Shown here in pieces: positions 8,805-20,039 of a stretch of 58,000 nt of DNA. Positions within the stretch are counted from its first letter, which is position 1; each line of letters starts with the position of its first letter. A program made the translations under genes and the position numbers. Below the pieces are notes generated by a model, which searched no databases, was not told the origin of the DNA, and worked only from the letters and a program-made list of their open reading frames with translations. Source of the stretch: Cryptomeria japonica. Taxonomy: Eukaryota; Streptophyta; Pinopsida; Cupressales; Cupressaceae. The DNA lies in contig NC_081414.1 in the NCBI RefSeq assembly GCF_030272615.1, positions 333,001-391,000 on the forward strand. The letters run 5' to 3'.

Positions 8805-11467
8805 CTACTATCTTTCATGATCTCATGCACGTAACTGTGGAAGATTATGTCAATGACCTCTTGGTCAAATCAATAGACAGAAATACACATTTGGACATAC
8901 TTTCAGTCGCCTTTGATCGGTTGGAAAAATACAAAGTAAGATTAAACGCCAAGAAATGTGTCTTTGGAGTAACCTCCGGGAAGCTCCTAGGATTCATTGT
9001 ATCCAAAAGGGGAATTGAAGCGGATCCAGTAAAAGTCAAAGCTATCTTGGAAATGCAACCACCAAGAAATATCAGTCAACTTTGATCCTTACAAGGTAGA
9101 CTCCAGTCCATCCGAAGATTCATAGCACAACTGGCAGATAAGTGTAATCCTTTTCAGCACCTGCTACATAAAAACATCAAATTCTAATGGGATGATAACT
9201 GTCAATAGGCTTTCCAGATGCTCAAAGCTTATCTTCTAAATCCGCCAGTTCTGATGCCACCAGTTCCAGATCAGCCTCTGTTACTATACATATCAACTAC
9301 TCCAACATCACTGGGGGCACTCTTAGCACAACAAATTGCTGAGGGAAAGAAAAAAGCAGTATACTATATCAGTCGCACATTGGTGGGATACGAGCTAAAC
9401 TACACACCAATTGAGCGTGCATGTCTCGTCGTGGTCTTTGCTTCACAGAAATTACGACATTACATGCTCACTCATAAGACTAAGTTAGTTGCACGGATAG
9501 ACCCATTGAAGTACCTTCTCAATAAAGCAACACTTACTGGGCGACTGGCCAAATGGGTAATGATCCTAAGTGAATTCAACATCGAGTATGTGGACAAAAA
9601 AGCAATAAAAGGACAAGCCATCGCAGATCAATTAGCAGATGCTCCCATGATAGATGATGTTCCTCTAAGTTTAGAATTTCCAGATGAATCCATTTTAACA
9701 ATGTCACATACAAAGCCATGGCAACTGTACTTCGACGGCTCATACACACAGCATGGGGCAGGAGCTGGCATCCTCTTTATAACTCCTCAAGGGGATTCTA
9801 TACCAAAATCATACCGCTTATCATTTCCTTGCACTAACAATATAGCGGAATATGAGGCATTAACAACAGGATTACGAATTGCAGTTCAATGGAAGATCCA
9901 GGAACTTCATGTTTTTGGGGATTCCCAACTTGTCATCCGTCAAGCAACTGATGATTACCAAACAAAAGATGAAAAGTTAACACCTTATAAACAAATGGTG
10001 GATGACTTGAAACAATACTTTACAAAGATAAACTTTGAGCAGATACCAAGAGAGCAGAATCGCGCCGCAGATGCCATGGCTACAATTGCTTCATTGATCG
10101 ATCTACCTCCACACGAGACCCGCTATGAGTTCTTGGTGGATAACCTTTTGGTCCCTTCATATGAGATCATGCCTACTGAGACGCTATGTGTTGTCGGTCC
10201 CGAATCCCAGTTATATGGTTCCATTTTCACATACCTACATGACAATACTTTACCTCCTGATCTATCAAATAACCAACGTCGCACTTTCATTCGCCAATCC
10301 TCTCGATATGTCATTTTAGCTGATATCCTATACCGGCAAGGTCTAGATGGCACTCTTCTTAGATGTTTAGAAAGCGACGAAGCTCAGATTGCGTTACGGG
10401 AAGTGCATGAAGGGATATGTGGTCCACATGCTAGTGGTCCTACCTTGGCCAAGAAACTCATCAGGACTGGATATTACTGGCCCAATATGGAGAAAGACTC
10501 ATATCAGTTTGTCAAGAAATGTAAGCAATGTCAAATTCATGGAGACCTCATACATGCGCCAGCACAAGAACTTCAACCACTTGCGTCTCCTTGGCCCTTT
10601 TGTCAATGGGGACTTGATCTTCTAGGCAAGATTCACCCTCCTTCTTCCAATGATCACAAATTCATTATCACTGCCACAGAGTATTTTACAAAATGGATTG
10701 AAGTCGTGCCTCTGACACAAGTCACTGGAAAATAAATTGCTACATTCATCCTTAACTATATCATTTGCCGATACGGCATTCCTGTTTCCATTATCACTGA
10801 TAACGGGCGTCCCTTCAAAAATCAGGATGTTCGTGAACTCTGTGACCACTTTCATATTTCCCATCATTTCTCCACACCATATTACCCCCAAGGTAATGGC
10901 CAAGCTGAGGCGTCTAAAAAAACAATCCTTAAAATCCTAAAGAAGACAGTCGACGATGCTGGTCATAATTAGCATATCCAACTTAATCCTGCACTTTGGG
11001 CCTACCGCACAAGTGTCCGCACACCTATAGGAGCTACACCCTATTCACTTGTCTATGGCGTTGAAGCTATCTTGCCTATTGAGGTTGAGTTACCCTCTTT
11101 ACGGGTCTCTTTGCAAAACATCATCAGTGACGAAGGCTATAGGGTCTCTCGCTTACAAGAGCTGGAACTACTGGATGAACGAAGGCAAACTGCTTTTAAT
11201 CATCTCAAGGCTTACCAACAACGAATGAGTTGCAGCTACAATCACAAGGTCAAGCCTCGCACGTTTGAGGTAGGGGACTTAGTTCTCAGAGAAAATCCTA
11301 AAAATCAACAAGACAGAGAGAAGAAGGGCAAGTTCGAACCAAATTGACTTGGTCCCTACATTATTACAGCAGCATATGGATCTGGTGCATATCAGCTTTC
11401 AACTACAGAAGGTGAACCTTTGGAGGATCCTATCAACAGCATGCACCTTCGCAGGTTCTACACATAG
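8801..11467 (+). pseudogene. pol: Truncated RT, RNase H, second RNase H and integrase
   Basis: The frame opens at FHDLMH, near the RT catalytic box. The fingers and first palm motifs are missing, and the box reads YVND instead of YVDD. RNase H follows (about 9260-9640). A second, archaeal-type RNase H comes next (about 9718-10110, with YFDGS, NNIAEYEAL, FGDSQL and RAADAMA giving D-E-D-D). Integrase has the HHCC zinc finger (about 10400-10545), catalytic D in QWGLDLLG, D in ITDNGRPF and E in GQAEAS, and the usual end MHLRRFYT. Six in-frame stops lie near 9083, 9187, 9206, 10733, 10969 and 11344, but there is no frameshift. This copy has no working RT. Confidence 0.93.
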
Positions 11468-13210
11468 CTCTTCAGAGTATCCTAATTCAAAAATACAAAA
11501 AAAAATCAAAAATTTCAAAAATACAAAAAAAAATAAATAAAAAAATTCATAAAACAAAAAAAATCGTTACTTGGTGAAAACTTGGCAAACAGGCGCCTTG
11601 TGACACAAAAAACATTGAAAAATTGAAAAAAGTAAAGAGAAATAATTTCGTCCAACGGTGAAAACCACTTCGGTGGCGCCCTGGGCAAGTACCATGGTGA
11701 AAACTGGGTCACCAGCGCCATGTGTAGAGACATTGCTCCTCCCTCTTTCAAGATTCACTTTCATCCTTTCACTTTGCACACACTCACAACCTATCTATCC
11801 ATAATAAACTTACCCATTCCCATCATGGCTTGTTATTGATCTACCCAAGATTGGTCAGCCATTCATAATAAACATTCCTTTTCATCCCTTTCCATCCATA
11901 ATAAATTAGATCCTATCTGTGGCTAAGGCAAAATCCTACATCTAGTGATGGGTGTGGAACTGAGAACATCACATGTTTCGAGGAGTACAGTTTCTTCCAG
12001 CTTCCTTCAGTCTATCCACGCGCAATCCGCAATAAAGCAACATTTGCATCGCCAATCCGTAATAAAGTTTCATCTTCTCCGCAATAAAGTATCAGTTTCA
12101 TGGATTCAGTCAGTTTCAGATGAGACACAATAGCAATAATGGGCTTCAACAAATCAAATCTTTCAACAGACTCAGACAACATTATGGTTCAGTGCTATCT
12201 ATCCTTTCTGTGAAAGTAAACATTGTGACCACAATCAAGTAAGACTTATACAAGTGACAAGAGACACTAAACTTGAGGACTACAATGGATGTTGGTGTCG
12301 AGTCTTGGTTTTCTTTTGATTTTATCTTTTGGTGACATGTCTTTTAGCTTTTCCGGGATGTCTCTGACTAGAGATTCTATCTCCAAGATGTCTTTGACTA
12401 GAAAGGCGAGGATGGGGTATCGTCACCTATTTGTATTTGTTGTCTGTGGATTGTCTCTTAGTAATGCTATGAATTGTCCAAGGATATGAGGACACTGTGA
12501 GTCTAGTATGAACTAGGGCATTCCTTGTTTGTGATTGTCTTATCTCCATGTAAACAGGTACAATGACTTTCTAGGTCGAACGTATGCCTCGATTGTCATA
12601 ACCTACTTGCCATAATAAAGCTCAATGATGATAATGCACAAGAAGCTCTTTCACTTTCATATCTTCTGTCTTCCATCTCCCTTTCTTGATTGACTTCCAT
12701 CGTCCTTCTCGAGTCCGCGTAGCCTGCTATCAAATGACTGAGTATAATGACACACCAAAAACATTTGCATTTCATGTAGTTGCACCTGCATTACCACATA
12801 TAAGCATTTCATACATACATATAGATATCACAATTGCATCACATCCTGCACACAACACATGTTAGAACATTTTATATTCTTATCATGTAAATAGTTATTT
12901 GCATTGTCATATTTATATGCATTACATACATTTGCATCATGCATAACATTTTAAAAACATAAAAAGAACAAAAATATTGCATCATATACATATTTGCATC
13001 CATAGCATAAAACAAACATCAAATAAGAACATCTCATCACATAGGTACACATGCATATAGCTGCCGCAAAGATGAATCATCTCATATATATAATCATAAA
13101 AGTGTCATGATACAATGATGTCAAAATCATATGGCTACAAAAGCACCCGCAGGTGTCTACATCATCATACAAAAATGGTACAAAACTGATACAAAGGGAG
13201 CCCTATCTGG
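11468..13210 (+). other. Gene-poor region between pol and antisense PMD gene
   Basis: This region holds an A-rich tract (about 11490-11565). Three short units follow at 11573, 11657 and 11696, each starting GGTGAAAAC and followed 15-20 bases later by GGCGCC or AGCGCC. Next come several CATAATAAA or CGCAATAAAG repeats (11800-12090). No protein is recognised. On the minus strand part of it must be the 3' untranslated region of the PMD gene. Confidence 0.5.
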
Positions 13211-13734
13211 CTATGATGAACTCCCTCCCTCGGAGCCGCCTGGCCTCGATGGAATCTGAGCCCTTGAAGGACTCACCCCAGGATCATCCCTCATGTCCCC
13301 TCTATCTGGTGGTGGTGGAGGACCCATAACCCCACCACTCAATGCCTGTCTCCTCCGGCTCCCTCCCGTAGCTGTCGTTGTACGCGACGGTCTATGGAAG
13401 CTCCTCGCCCGCTGATCTGCTGGCACTGCACCATAGTAGAGGTCTCTCCAGTAGGCTATCTCCTCCCCTGTCCGCAGGACATAAGCATATCCTGCCCTTG
13501 TATCCTCCGCTGCCTGTCACCCTGCCCTCAGTGTTGTCTCAGCCTCTATATAGCACTGGATAGCCTGATCCCGCTCTCGCTCAGTATCTCGGAGCCTCAT
13601 CCTGAGCTGATCCCTCTCCCTCTCCAGCTCCTGGATCTCATCTGCCTGGCCCTAGCAGATCTCCCTCAGATCTAGCAGCTCATCTTCCATTGGGTCCACC
13701 CCCTCTACCTCTTCCTGTGGCTCCCCCTGTACGG

Positions 13735-13806
13735 GTGCCTGCCCCTGTGCCCGTACCCGTACCTGTATTGGTACCTGTCTCTGTCCCTGTCCCTACACCT
13801 ATACCT
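13735..13806 (-). repeat. Six-base minisatellite coding Gly-Thr repeats
   Basis: On the minus strand the sequence reads as GGNACA-like hexamers and encodes a run of Gly-Thr pairs in the tail of the PMD protein. It is the most repetitive part of exon 2 and probably the source of its length and frame changes. Confidence 0.7.
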
Positions 13807-15169
13807 ATCTGGGACCCTGTGCTACTGGCACCTATAGCGGCAATCCACCGTGACCTCTCACCACCCAAGCCTGCCTCTCCTCGCCACCCTCCCTCCGAGG
13901 TGCAACCCGCCTCTCTCCAACTGCTCCCCTCCTCCTCCGTCAGCCTCTGCCCCCATCCCCTCCAACATCATCATCATCTCCAACACCATCTCCATCCAAT
14001 GCCTCTCTCGGATCTGTCAAGCGTGGGAAGGGATGCTCTACCCAGTAAGCTGTGTACTCAGCATCCATGTCAGCGTCCTCGATCTCTGGCCACATGTCCC
14101 AGGGTAGAGGTATCATCTCTATCAGCTGTGTAACTGCCTGATCATACGACAGCAAGGGCCCAAACTGTGCCTGATCTCTAACTGTACGAGCATACATGCC
14201 TAAGCCCCGAGGCATCCTCTGAATCCGGCCAAACTGTCGGCCAATCCTGTCCACAAGCTGTCTCTCTAGTACATAGGGTGTCCGCCCAATCCGGTACCTG
14301 CTCCGGAAGGTGTACGACAACTCAACTGTGTCATCCTCCCACTGCTCGCAGCCCAGATATGGTCTCCATATGACCACATCATTATCGTCTATCACTCGCC
14401 GCCAATGCTCTAGCCTGCCAATCCGTGGCTGCGATGTGATCATATCATACAAATGAACAAAGCTGCGTCTATGTCCCCTGCCCTTGAAGTGTATCGGTCG
14501 GGTAACTGGCAGATGCTCATACGCCCATACCTGCAGCAGTGCCACTCTGCAGCCCAATCCTACTGATCCATGGTAAACAAACTGATGAAGCTCATAATAC
14601 AAGTGTGCCAACACACACGGTCTCCAAGCATATCTGGTGTGTTGCGTCACCAATGTCTCCAGTGCTCCTCCCCAACCCACAGCCAACCCCCGTGTCGCCC
14701 TATCTGGACATAGGAACCCACTGATAGCTCCTCCTACCACTACCGGCAATGCTAACCCTGTGGCTGTCATGGTGTCCCATGCCACATGTCCTGCCCTCAT
14801 CTCCAGTCCTGGGTCCTAGAACACCTGTCTCAGGGCCTCTCTGTCGCCATCTCGATCATATGGGATCAGCTCCCCATCGATCGGTATCCTCAATATCCTG
14901 TATATATCCTCCAGGGTGACTATTATCTCACCCATCGGTAAATGGAATGTGCACGTCTCAGAGTGCCATCTCTTAGCTAATGTAGTCAGCAAACCCATGT
15001 TCGCCTGAAACTCGGGCACATACAGAACATGTCTCAGTCCCATCTCCTCAATAGCAGCTCGCTCCTCGACTGTCAACTCAGGTCACAACCTCTGAGTAGA
15101 CGGGAAACTCTCCCGTGACTCTAGAATCGGCAAATACTCCTGCAGTCAAGCAAATCACTCATGTCAGTC

Positions 15170-15541
15170 ATAGTGGCATTCCCTGTTCATCACAAAATGC
15201 TACTTTTTATCCAAATGCATATTGCTATCTACCCTAGTGACACTCACTGTTCATCACAAAGTGTTGCTTTTATCCTAGTGGTACTCCCTGTTCATCACAA
15301 AGTACTACGTGTGTGACACTCCCTGTTCATCACAAAGTGTTACTCACATTTGCACTCCCTGTTCATCACAAAGTGCTACTCATATTTTAGTACTCCCTGT
15401 TCATCACAAAGTACTCTATCTTGGTACTCACTGTTCATCACAAAGTGCCTTGATCTATCCTAGTCTTCCCTAGAGGACCTGCTTGAGTGTATCCTCTCAG
15501 CGGCTTGTCCAATCGACAGCGTATGTTCATCACAGAACTAC
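15170..15541 (-). repeat. Array of CTGTTCATCACAAAGT units
   Basis: Seven good copies of CTCCCTGTTCATCACAAAGT start near 15181, 15245, 15286, 15321, 15356, 15395 and 15429, and a decayed eighth is near 15523. Spacing is 34-64 bases, mostly about 35-40, and all copies point the same way. The array lies in the PMD intron just before exon 2. Confidence 0.88.
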
Positions 15542-15574
15542 CGATTTGACCTAGAAGATGCAAATTCACACTTT

Positions 15575-15900
15575 TTCAAACGCAAACGCGCTTACCTGAC
15601 ATAAACGTGCTTTCAGACTGCACAGACGCGCTTGAAACACACAGACGCGCCTGATCGACACAGACGTGCCTATGCTCTGCACAGACGCGCCTGATCGACA
15701 CAGACGTGCCTATGCTCTGCAGAGACGCGCCTGGGCTGCACAGACATGCCTTCTTGGCACAAACGCGCCTGCACATCACAGATGCGGTCACATTTGACAC
15801 AGACACGGGTTCCAACGTAGACGCGCCTGGCACAAACACAGACGTGCCTCATGAGCACAGACGCGCCTGGCACCAACGCAGACGCGCCTGGACGTTTTTG
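15575..15900 (-). repeat. Array of CAGGCGCGTCTGTG motifs, cluster 3
   Basis: About sixteen copies of CACAGACGCGCCTG (plus-strand reading) occur every 15-25 bases. They include a perfect 40-bp tandem pair at 15641-15680 and 15681-15720. The motif is the reverse complement of the core in the 5' leader clusters at 2788-3045 and 4268-4505. The array lies within the PMD intron. Confidence 0.88.
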
Positions 15901-16160
15901 ACATTTTTTGGACCCTAGTCTAAGCGCATTTATGACCCTACCTAGCATGCATTAATGACAAAATTAAATGCGTCAAAGTACAAGGAGGTTTGGTGGTACT
16001 TACCGGCTCTCCTGCCTCTGCTGGCCTATGGAATCGGCGAACGCGATCAAATCTATGAGTGAAAGCCATCGCTGCTGACTACTCCTGCTCTATTCTCGCT
16101 CTACAATATGTTCTCGTGGATGTGTAGATGACAATGAGGATGTATTTTCCCCCGTGGTCT

Positions 16161-16170
16161 ATCTTATAGA
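16161..16170 (-). promoter_or_regulatory. Possible TATA box of the antisense PMD gene
   Basis: On the minus strand TCTATAAGAT lies about 95 bases upstream of the PMD start codon. This is the right spacing for a TATA box and a short leader. It is internal to the element, upstream of the 3' LTR in plus orientation, so the PMD gene may have its own promoter. Confidence 0.4.
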
Positions 16171-16363
16171 CTACCCCTAGCCTTCGTTTCCCGAGTCAGT
16201 CTTCTTTATCCCGTGACTTTGTCATTTTATCCGGTCAGTCCATTCTAGCCTTTCTTTCTTATCGAGAGATTGTCTGCAATCTTTTCAGACATTTTCATCC
16301 AATCTCTCAAGGGGGCATATCATTCCCATCTTGGGGCAACTCTGTATCAGTTCATCTTATCTT

Positions 16364-16409
16364 CTTTGAAACAATGCGACAAGCCGCAATGTCTCAAAGA
16401 GGGGCAAAA
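16364..16409 (+). promoter_or_regulatory. Hairpin and polypurine tract
   Basis: AAAGAGGGGCAAAA (16396-16409) abuts the 3' LTR and is the polypurine tract that primes plus-strand cDNA. Just before it, CTTTGAAACA and TGTCTCAAAG pair around an inner TGCG/CGCA stem (16364-16399). The tract therefore begins at the foot of a hairpin. Confidence 0.8.
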
Positions 16410-17191
16410 TGTAGACACCTAAAATTGTCCAGTTTAATTAAATAAATATTTTATTTATTTAATTATCTTAAGCCTAATTCTTCTATTATTTAAATAAATC
16501 TTTATTTATTTAATTAATTCATTTATCCTCTTCTAGCCTTATTTCTCATTTAAATAAATACATTTATTTATTTAAATTATCCTTTTCCTAAATTGAATAA
16601 ATATCTTATTTATTTAATTATCCCACTTCTTCTATTAATTAAATAAATCTTTATTTATTTAATTAATTCATTAACCTTTTCTACCCATGACACATGTCAT
16701 TCATCTCTTAATTCATACACTACCTACCCCTTTCATTATTTTATTATTTCTTTTACCTACCCTCTAATCATAGCCGACCTCCTTTTACACCTCTCAATCT
16801 TATCCCTCCATTTCATATTGTGTCTTCTATATAAGGAGATGCTTCCTTCATTATCAAACCCTAATCATTCTATGCATTCTAATCAACTTATGCAATTGAC
16901 TACACTATGATCCTACTAGCAACCACATTTCGTTCTTTGTTGAGCTCTTGTGCACATAAAATCTGAGAGCAAATATATCAAGCAAGATCAATGGAGATAG
17001 GAAGAATGGAGATCCAAACCCTATTGGACATGTGATGGTATAATCTTTGTGATTTCATTTGATTTGCATTGTCTTAGGTAATCTTCATATGTTATGGTGG
17101 ATCTTTGTTGATTGTTAGGCTAGGGTTTTGTGGTTGAATTCATTTAGCCTTTCAATATCGTTATTATTGTTATCCATTTTCACCATATACA
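16410..17191 (+). repeat. 3' LTR (782 bp)
   Basis: It has the same length as the 5' LTR. Differences seen by eye are one A/T transversion in the first AT-rich block and five transitions (for example CTAATCGTT versus CTAATCATT, and TACGATC versus TATGATC). It ends CACCATATACA and is followed by GTACC. Confidence 0.95.
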
Positions 17192-17196
17192 GTACC
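17192..17196. repeat. Target-site duplication GTACC (right)
   Basis: This is a perfect copy of 1891-1895. It lies inside the coding frame of gene A, which shows that gene A was the insertion target. Confidence 0.93.
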
Positions 17197-19792
17197 TTTT
17201 CTACTTTCCGAGATGTCTTTTCGGCCCTGTTCCTCCAATACATAGTATCTGTCAAGGCATCCATGGCATCTCTGTCAACATCGTATGTCATCCCTGTTTG
17301 ACTGGTACCTGTATCAATCTGAAGCAATCTTGCTTGCAGCCTCTATTTTTCTTCATCAGTTTTCTCATATAGGCTTTTGTATGTAGAATTTTCTTCGACC
17401 AGAAACTCTATCTGATCTTGGTTCAGTTTAGTGACATCCAAATTTAGTTTGCCAGTTGTTCTAGGGTCAGTCTTTCCAACCTGCTGCACCATCAAATGTC
17501 CAAAAGCTTCTTCTGTATCAACCAATATAGGTATTTTATCTTTGGGATAGATAGCCCACTGTAGAAGAGCCTTCTGATCTGGATCATATCCTGATCCTCT
17601 AAAGAGTTTATTAATCTCTTTTGGCATAATTTGCCTACTTGGGTCCTGTTTCTTAAGGAATCCATCAAAAAACAAGGCAGAGTTCATGTCCCATCCAAAG
17701 TATAATAGCACACCAACTTCCTTAAGCAACTGTCTTCCCTTCTCAGGCGTCATTTATCTCATCACAAGATCCATCTCCTCTTGTAACTTTTGAAGCTGTT
17801 GCTCTTCTTCACTATTTCTCATATTATTCCTAATTTGAGATCCTTTATGTTGATAGAGGAATTCGAAGAACTCCTTGGAAGCAATGAAGTCACTATCAGC
17901 AATGAAATCCTCATGCTCCAGGAATCTGATGTCAGCCACTTCTCGGACATTTAGTTGTCCTATTGCCAAGTCTATCGATGTATCCTCTTCATAACCAGGG
18001 GGTAATCCTCTCAAGGAGTGAATGGAATGATGCAAAATGTGGAAGCAGGATACATATGAGCCAAAGGCTCTGTATTCCTAATAGTATCAATGTAATCCCT
18101 AAAAACATGAGGCGGGACTCCCTCAAGTATTTCCAATTCATGCTCCACAAGTTTGTTGGCCAACTCCAAGGGGTGTTCAATCTTTTGTAGCACATTCTCA
18201 TCCATTTTCCTTCTAAAAAGCTTCCATTTATAACACTGCATTGCTTTCTCAAACTTTATTCGCTTCACTTTGGCCTCTTCTCTGCCAATGTTCTTAATGA
18301 GGTCATCTGGTAGGTAAGATTTATGCTCTCCAACCTTCAACTTTTTTGATGACCGAGATATCCTTATGTATCCTTCAGGATCGAAATTGGGCCTTGGATC
18401 CCCCATAGCCATGCCATAATAATCCAATTTTGTCTGCAGAAGGCCATAACTCTTTGAACTTTTCACAATAAAATCTGAAAATACTAACAACCCAGGTATA
18501 ATTGATTGTTTCCCATGGCTTGTCAGATGTTCTGTACTCACTATTAACAGTTGCCTCACAATTTCCAGACAAGCAACTCTGTTAGGGACTATAAGTGGTA
18601 GTAAGTATGGTCTCCCTCCGAACCCATATACCCTGACTTGTGTGCAGTTTGAAAAACAATACCAATCTCCCCAATTGTGTTCAATTGAGGGATCTTCAGC
18701 GAAATCTTTTGGTCTTAGGAATCTGTGAACCTTTGGTGCAAGGGCATGATCGCACGGGAATCCCAACAGTCTATATAATGGCTTGACAAAGAACTCCTCA
18801 AAATGCCAATATTGATTATTCGCATATCTCTGGTCCCATGAAGAAACCCATAGTTGCACTGGTTTTCTCATCCCAACATTGTCATATGTCCTGACACATA
18901 ACTCTTATGGCCATAACCCTTCATCTTGGCCCACATACAATAGCATATGCATAAGTAAGGAATGATGCTTGAAATGAACATTGATGACATCCCCCTTTAA
19001 CTTTTTTAACCCATGATTCAAAACCTCAACCAAATAAGTAGAAAAATCAAAGAAGCGGGGGTCCTTAGACTGCAAATCGACACAAATGACCATGGCTGCA
19101 ACATCCATCAAAGGATGGGCTTTTATCCCTAGCACTTGGGCAACACAGTAATAGGTATACTTGAAATATGGATGGAAAGAGTTGACATCATAGGGAGCTT
19201 TGTCATCCTGACCTAGTGGCACTAAGGACCCTGCATTCCTAGGTCTATGTATAGGGAGTCTCCACGTTTTGTAAATGTGCTCTAGGTTAAAATATTCAAT
19301 TGTTAACTTCTTGAGGTCAATCAATTCTTCAAATCCCCAATCCAACTCGAACACAATGTCAATAACCTCCTTTCTGATTGCAAGAATTGGCTCACCCATG
19401 TAGTTATATATGGTCCTGGTTTTAGGGTCATAATTGCTTGCCAATGCCTTCATGAGCTCCACATTCACGAATACATTAGCCACAACTAACCTTCCTAAGT
19501 TCAATCGCCATAAATTGTTGATAGGTTGAGGTGCAACTCTTCTGTTGTTCCCATATATGAATAATTCATACCCTCTCAATTCTGTCCATATGTCTCCAAG
19601 ATCCTTAAACCGGTCCTCCAGGCCTTCCTCATCAGCTCTAATCTTCTTGGACCTCAAACTGGATGATGGCCACTGGTCAATCAAGTCCTGGGCCAAAGAA
19701 CGCCCTTCCCTTTTCTGTCTTTTAGGTTTTTCTTCTGCAGTGATAGGTTCTTTTCCCTTTCTGGTGTTATTAGTTTTAGATGATGATTCCAT
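17192..19792 (-). pseudogene. Gene A, main part (family I, PMD-like N-terminus)
   Basis: Start ATG is at 19792 (MESSSKTNN), followed by a basic, nuclear-type stretch (KPKRQKREGR). Near residues 110-160 comes NYDPKTRTIYNYMGEPILAI…VIDIVFEL, the motif shared by copies A to E. A W/H-rich middle follows (HHSLLMHMLLY; FLRPKDFAEDPSIEHNWG; VRVYGFGGRPYLLP), then a basic region and a coiled-coil C-terminus that continues at 1895-1535. With that fragment the protein was about 985 residues. In-frame stops near 18905, 17755 and 17344 and a frameshift near 18030 mark it as decayed. It is clearly homologous to copy D (FRGSGYDPDQKALLQW versus VIRGSGFNPKSKTLVAW). The family is not one I can name. Confidence 0.8.
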
Positions 19793-20039
19793 TTGAATTT
19801 TAAAAAACAGCTCTGTGTGCAAACAACTTACTTTGAATTACTGAGCTTTATCTGTGAATTCGCCCAATTCCTACTTTCAGTTTGTCGCCTATGAATTCCT
19901 TAATGTTGTGTCCTTTGATGTTGATCCGCTACTTATGGCGTATTTAATCAGTTAGTAATGGCGGTTTGGACAATGGTCACTCGGGCACACGTTTGAATTT
20001 AATGGCGATGTGACCTTCCATGGGATTTGTTTCTGATTT

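Larger units (their letters stand above)
15140..16003 (-). other. Intron of the antisense PMD gene
   Basis: This 864-nt intron is bounded by GTAAGT and TTGACTGCAG on the minus strand and is in phase 0, so exons 1 and 2 join without a shift. It contains both repeat arrays of this end of the element and little else. An intron can persist inside a retroelement only if it is antisense to the genomic RNA, which is the case here. Splicing is inferred from the signals and the preserved frame. Confidence 0.7.
13211..16069 (-). pseudogene. Antisense plant mobile domain gene carried by the element
   Basis: Exon 1 is a 66-nt coding exon (ATG at 16069, first residues MAFTHRFDRVRR) that ends at a GTAAGT donor at 16003. 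The matching acceptor, TTGACTGCAG, ends at 15140, and exon 2 continues in phase. Exon 2 encodes the plant mobile domain: TVEERAAIEEMGLRHVLYV, then TFHLPMGEIIVTLEDIYRIL, then a W/R-rich region to about 13940. A glycine-threonine repeat tail, a coiled coil (about 13690-13560) and a proline-rich end follow. PMD proteins such as MAIL1 act in nuclear gene silencing, and PMD is also known from plant transposons. In-frame stops near 15087 and 14816 and a frameshift near 13900 make this copy a pseudogene. Confidence 0.85.
1896..17191 (+). mobile_element. Complete Ty3/Gypsy retrotransposon, Tat/Ogre-like, 15.3 kb
   Basis: In order it contains the 5' LTR (1896-2677), primer site (2681-2698), a 2.3-kb leader with two motif arrays, gag (4995-7034), protease (7080-8804), an RT remnant, RNase H, a second RNase H and integrase (8801-11467), an antisense plant mobile domain gene (16069-13211), a polypurine tract (16396-16409) and the 3' LTR (16410-17191). 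The second RNase H and the extra antisense gene near the 3' end are known traits of the plant Tat lineage. The LTRs differ at about 6 of 782 sites (five transitions, one transversion), so the insertion is recent. Pol is broken by a deletion and six in-frame stops, so this copy cannot replicate alone. Confidence 0.92.

Noticed and set aside
13378-14133. Plus-strand Pro/Ser-rich proteins
   Set aside because: They mirror the minus-strand PMD gene; the Pro-Val runs are the reverse of its Gly-Thr repeat.
15576-15948. Cys/Val-rich minus-strand proteins of about 90 codons
   Set aside because: They are translations of the CACAGACGCG array inside the PMD intron; frames overlap and repeat.
17115-17327. 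Protein ending in the LTR (…DNNNND…)
   Set aside because: The last part is LTR sequence read through from gene A; only the part upstream of 17192 belongs to the gene.
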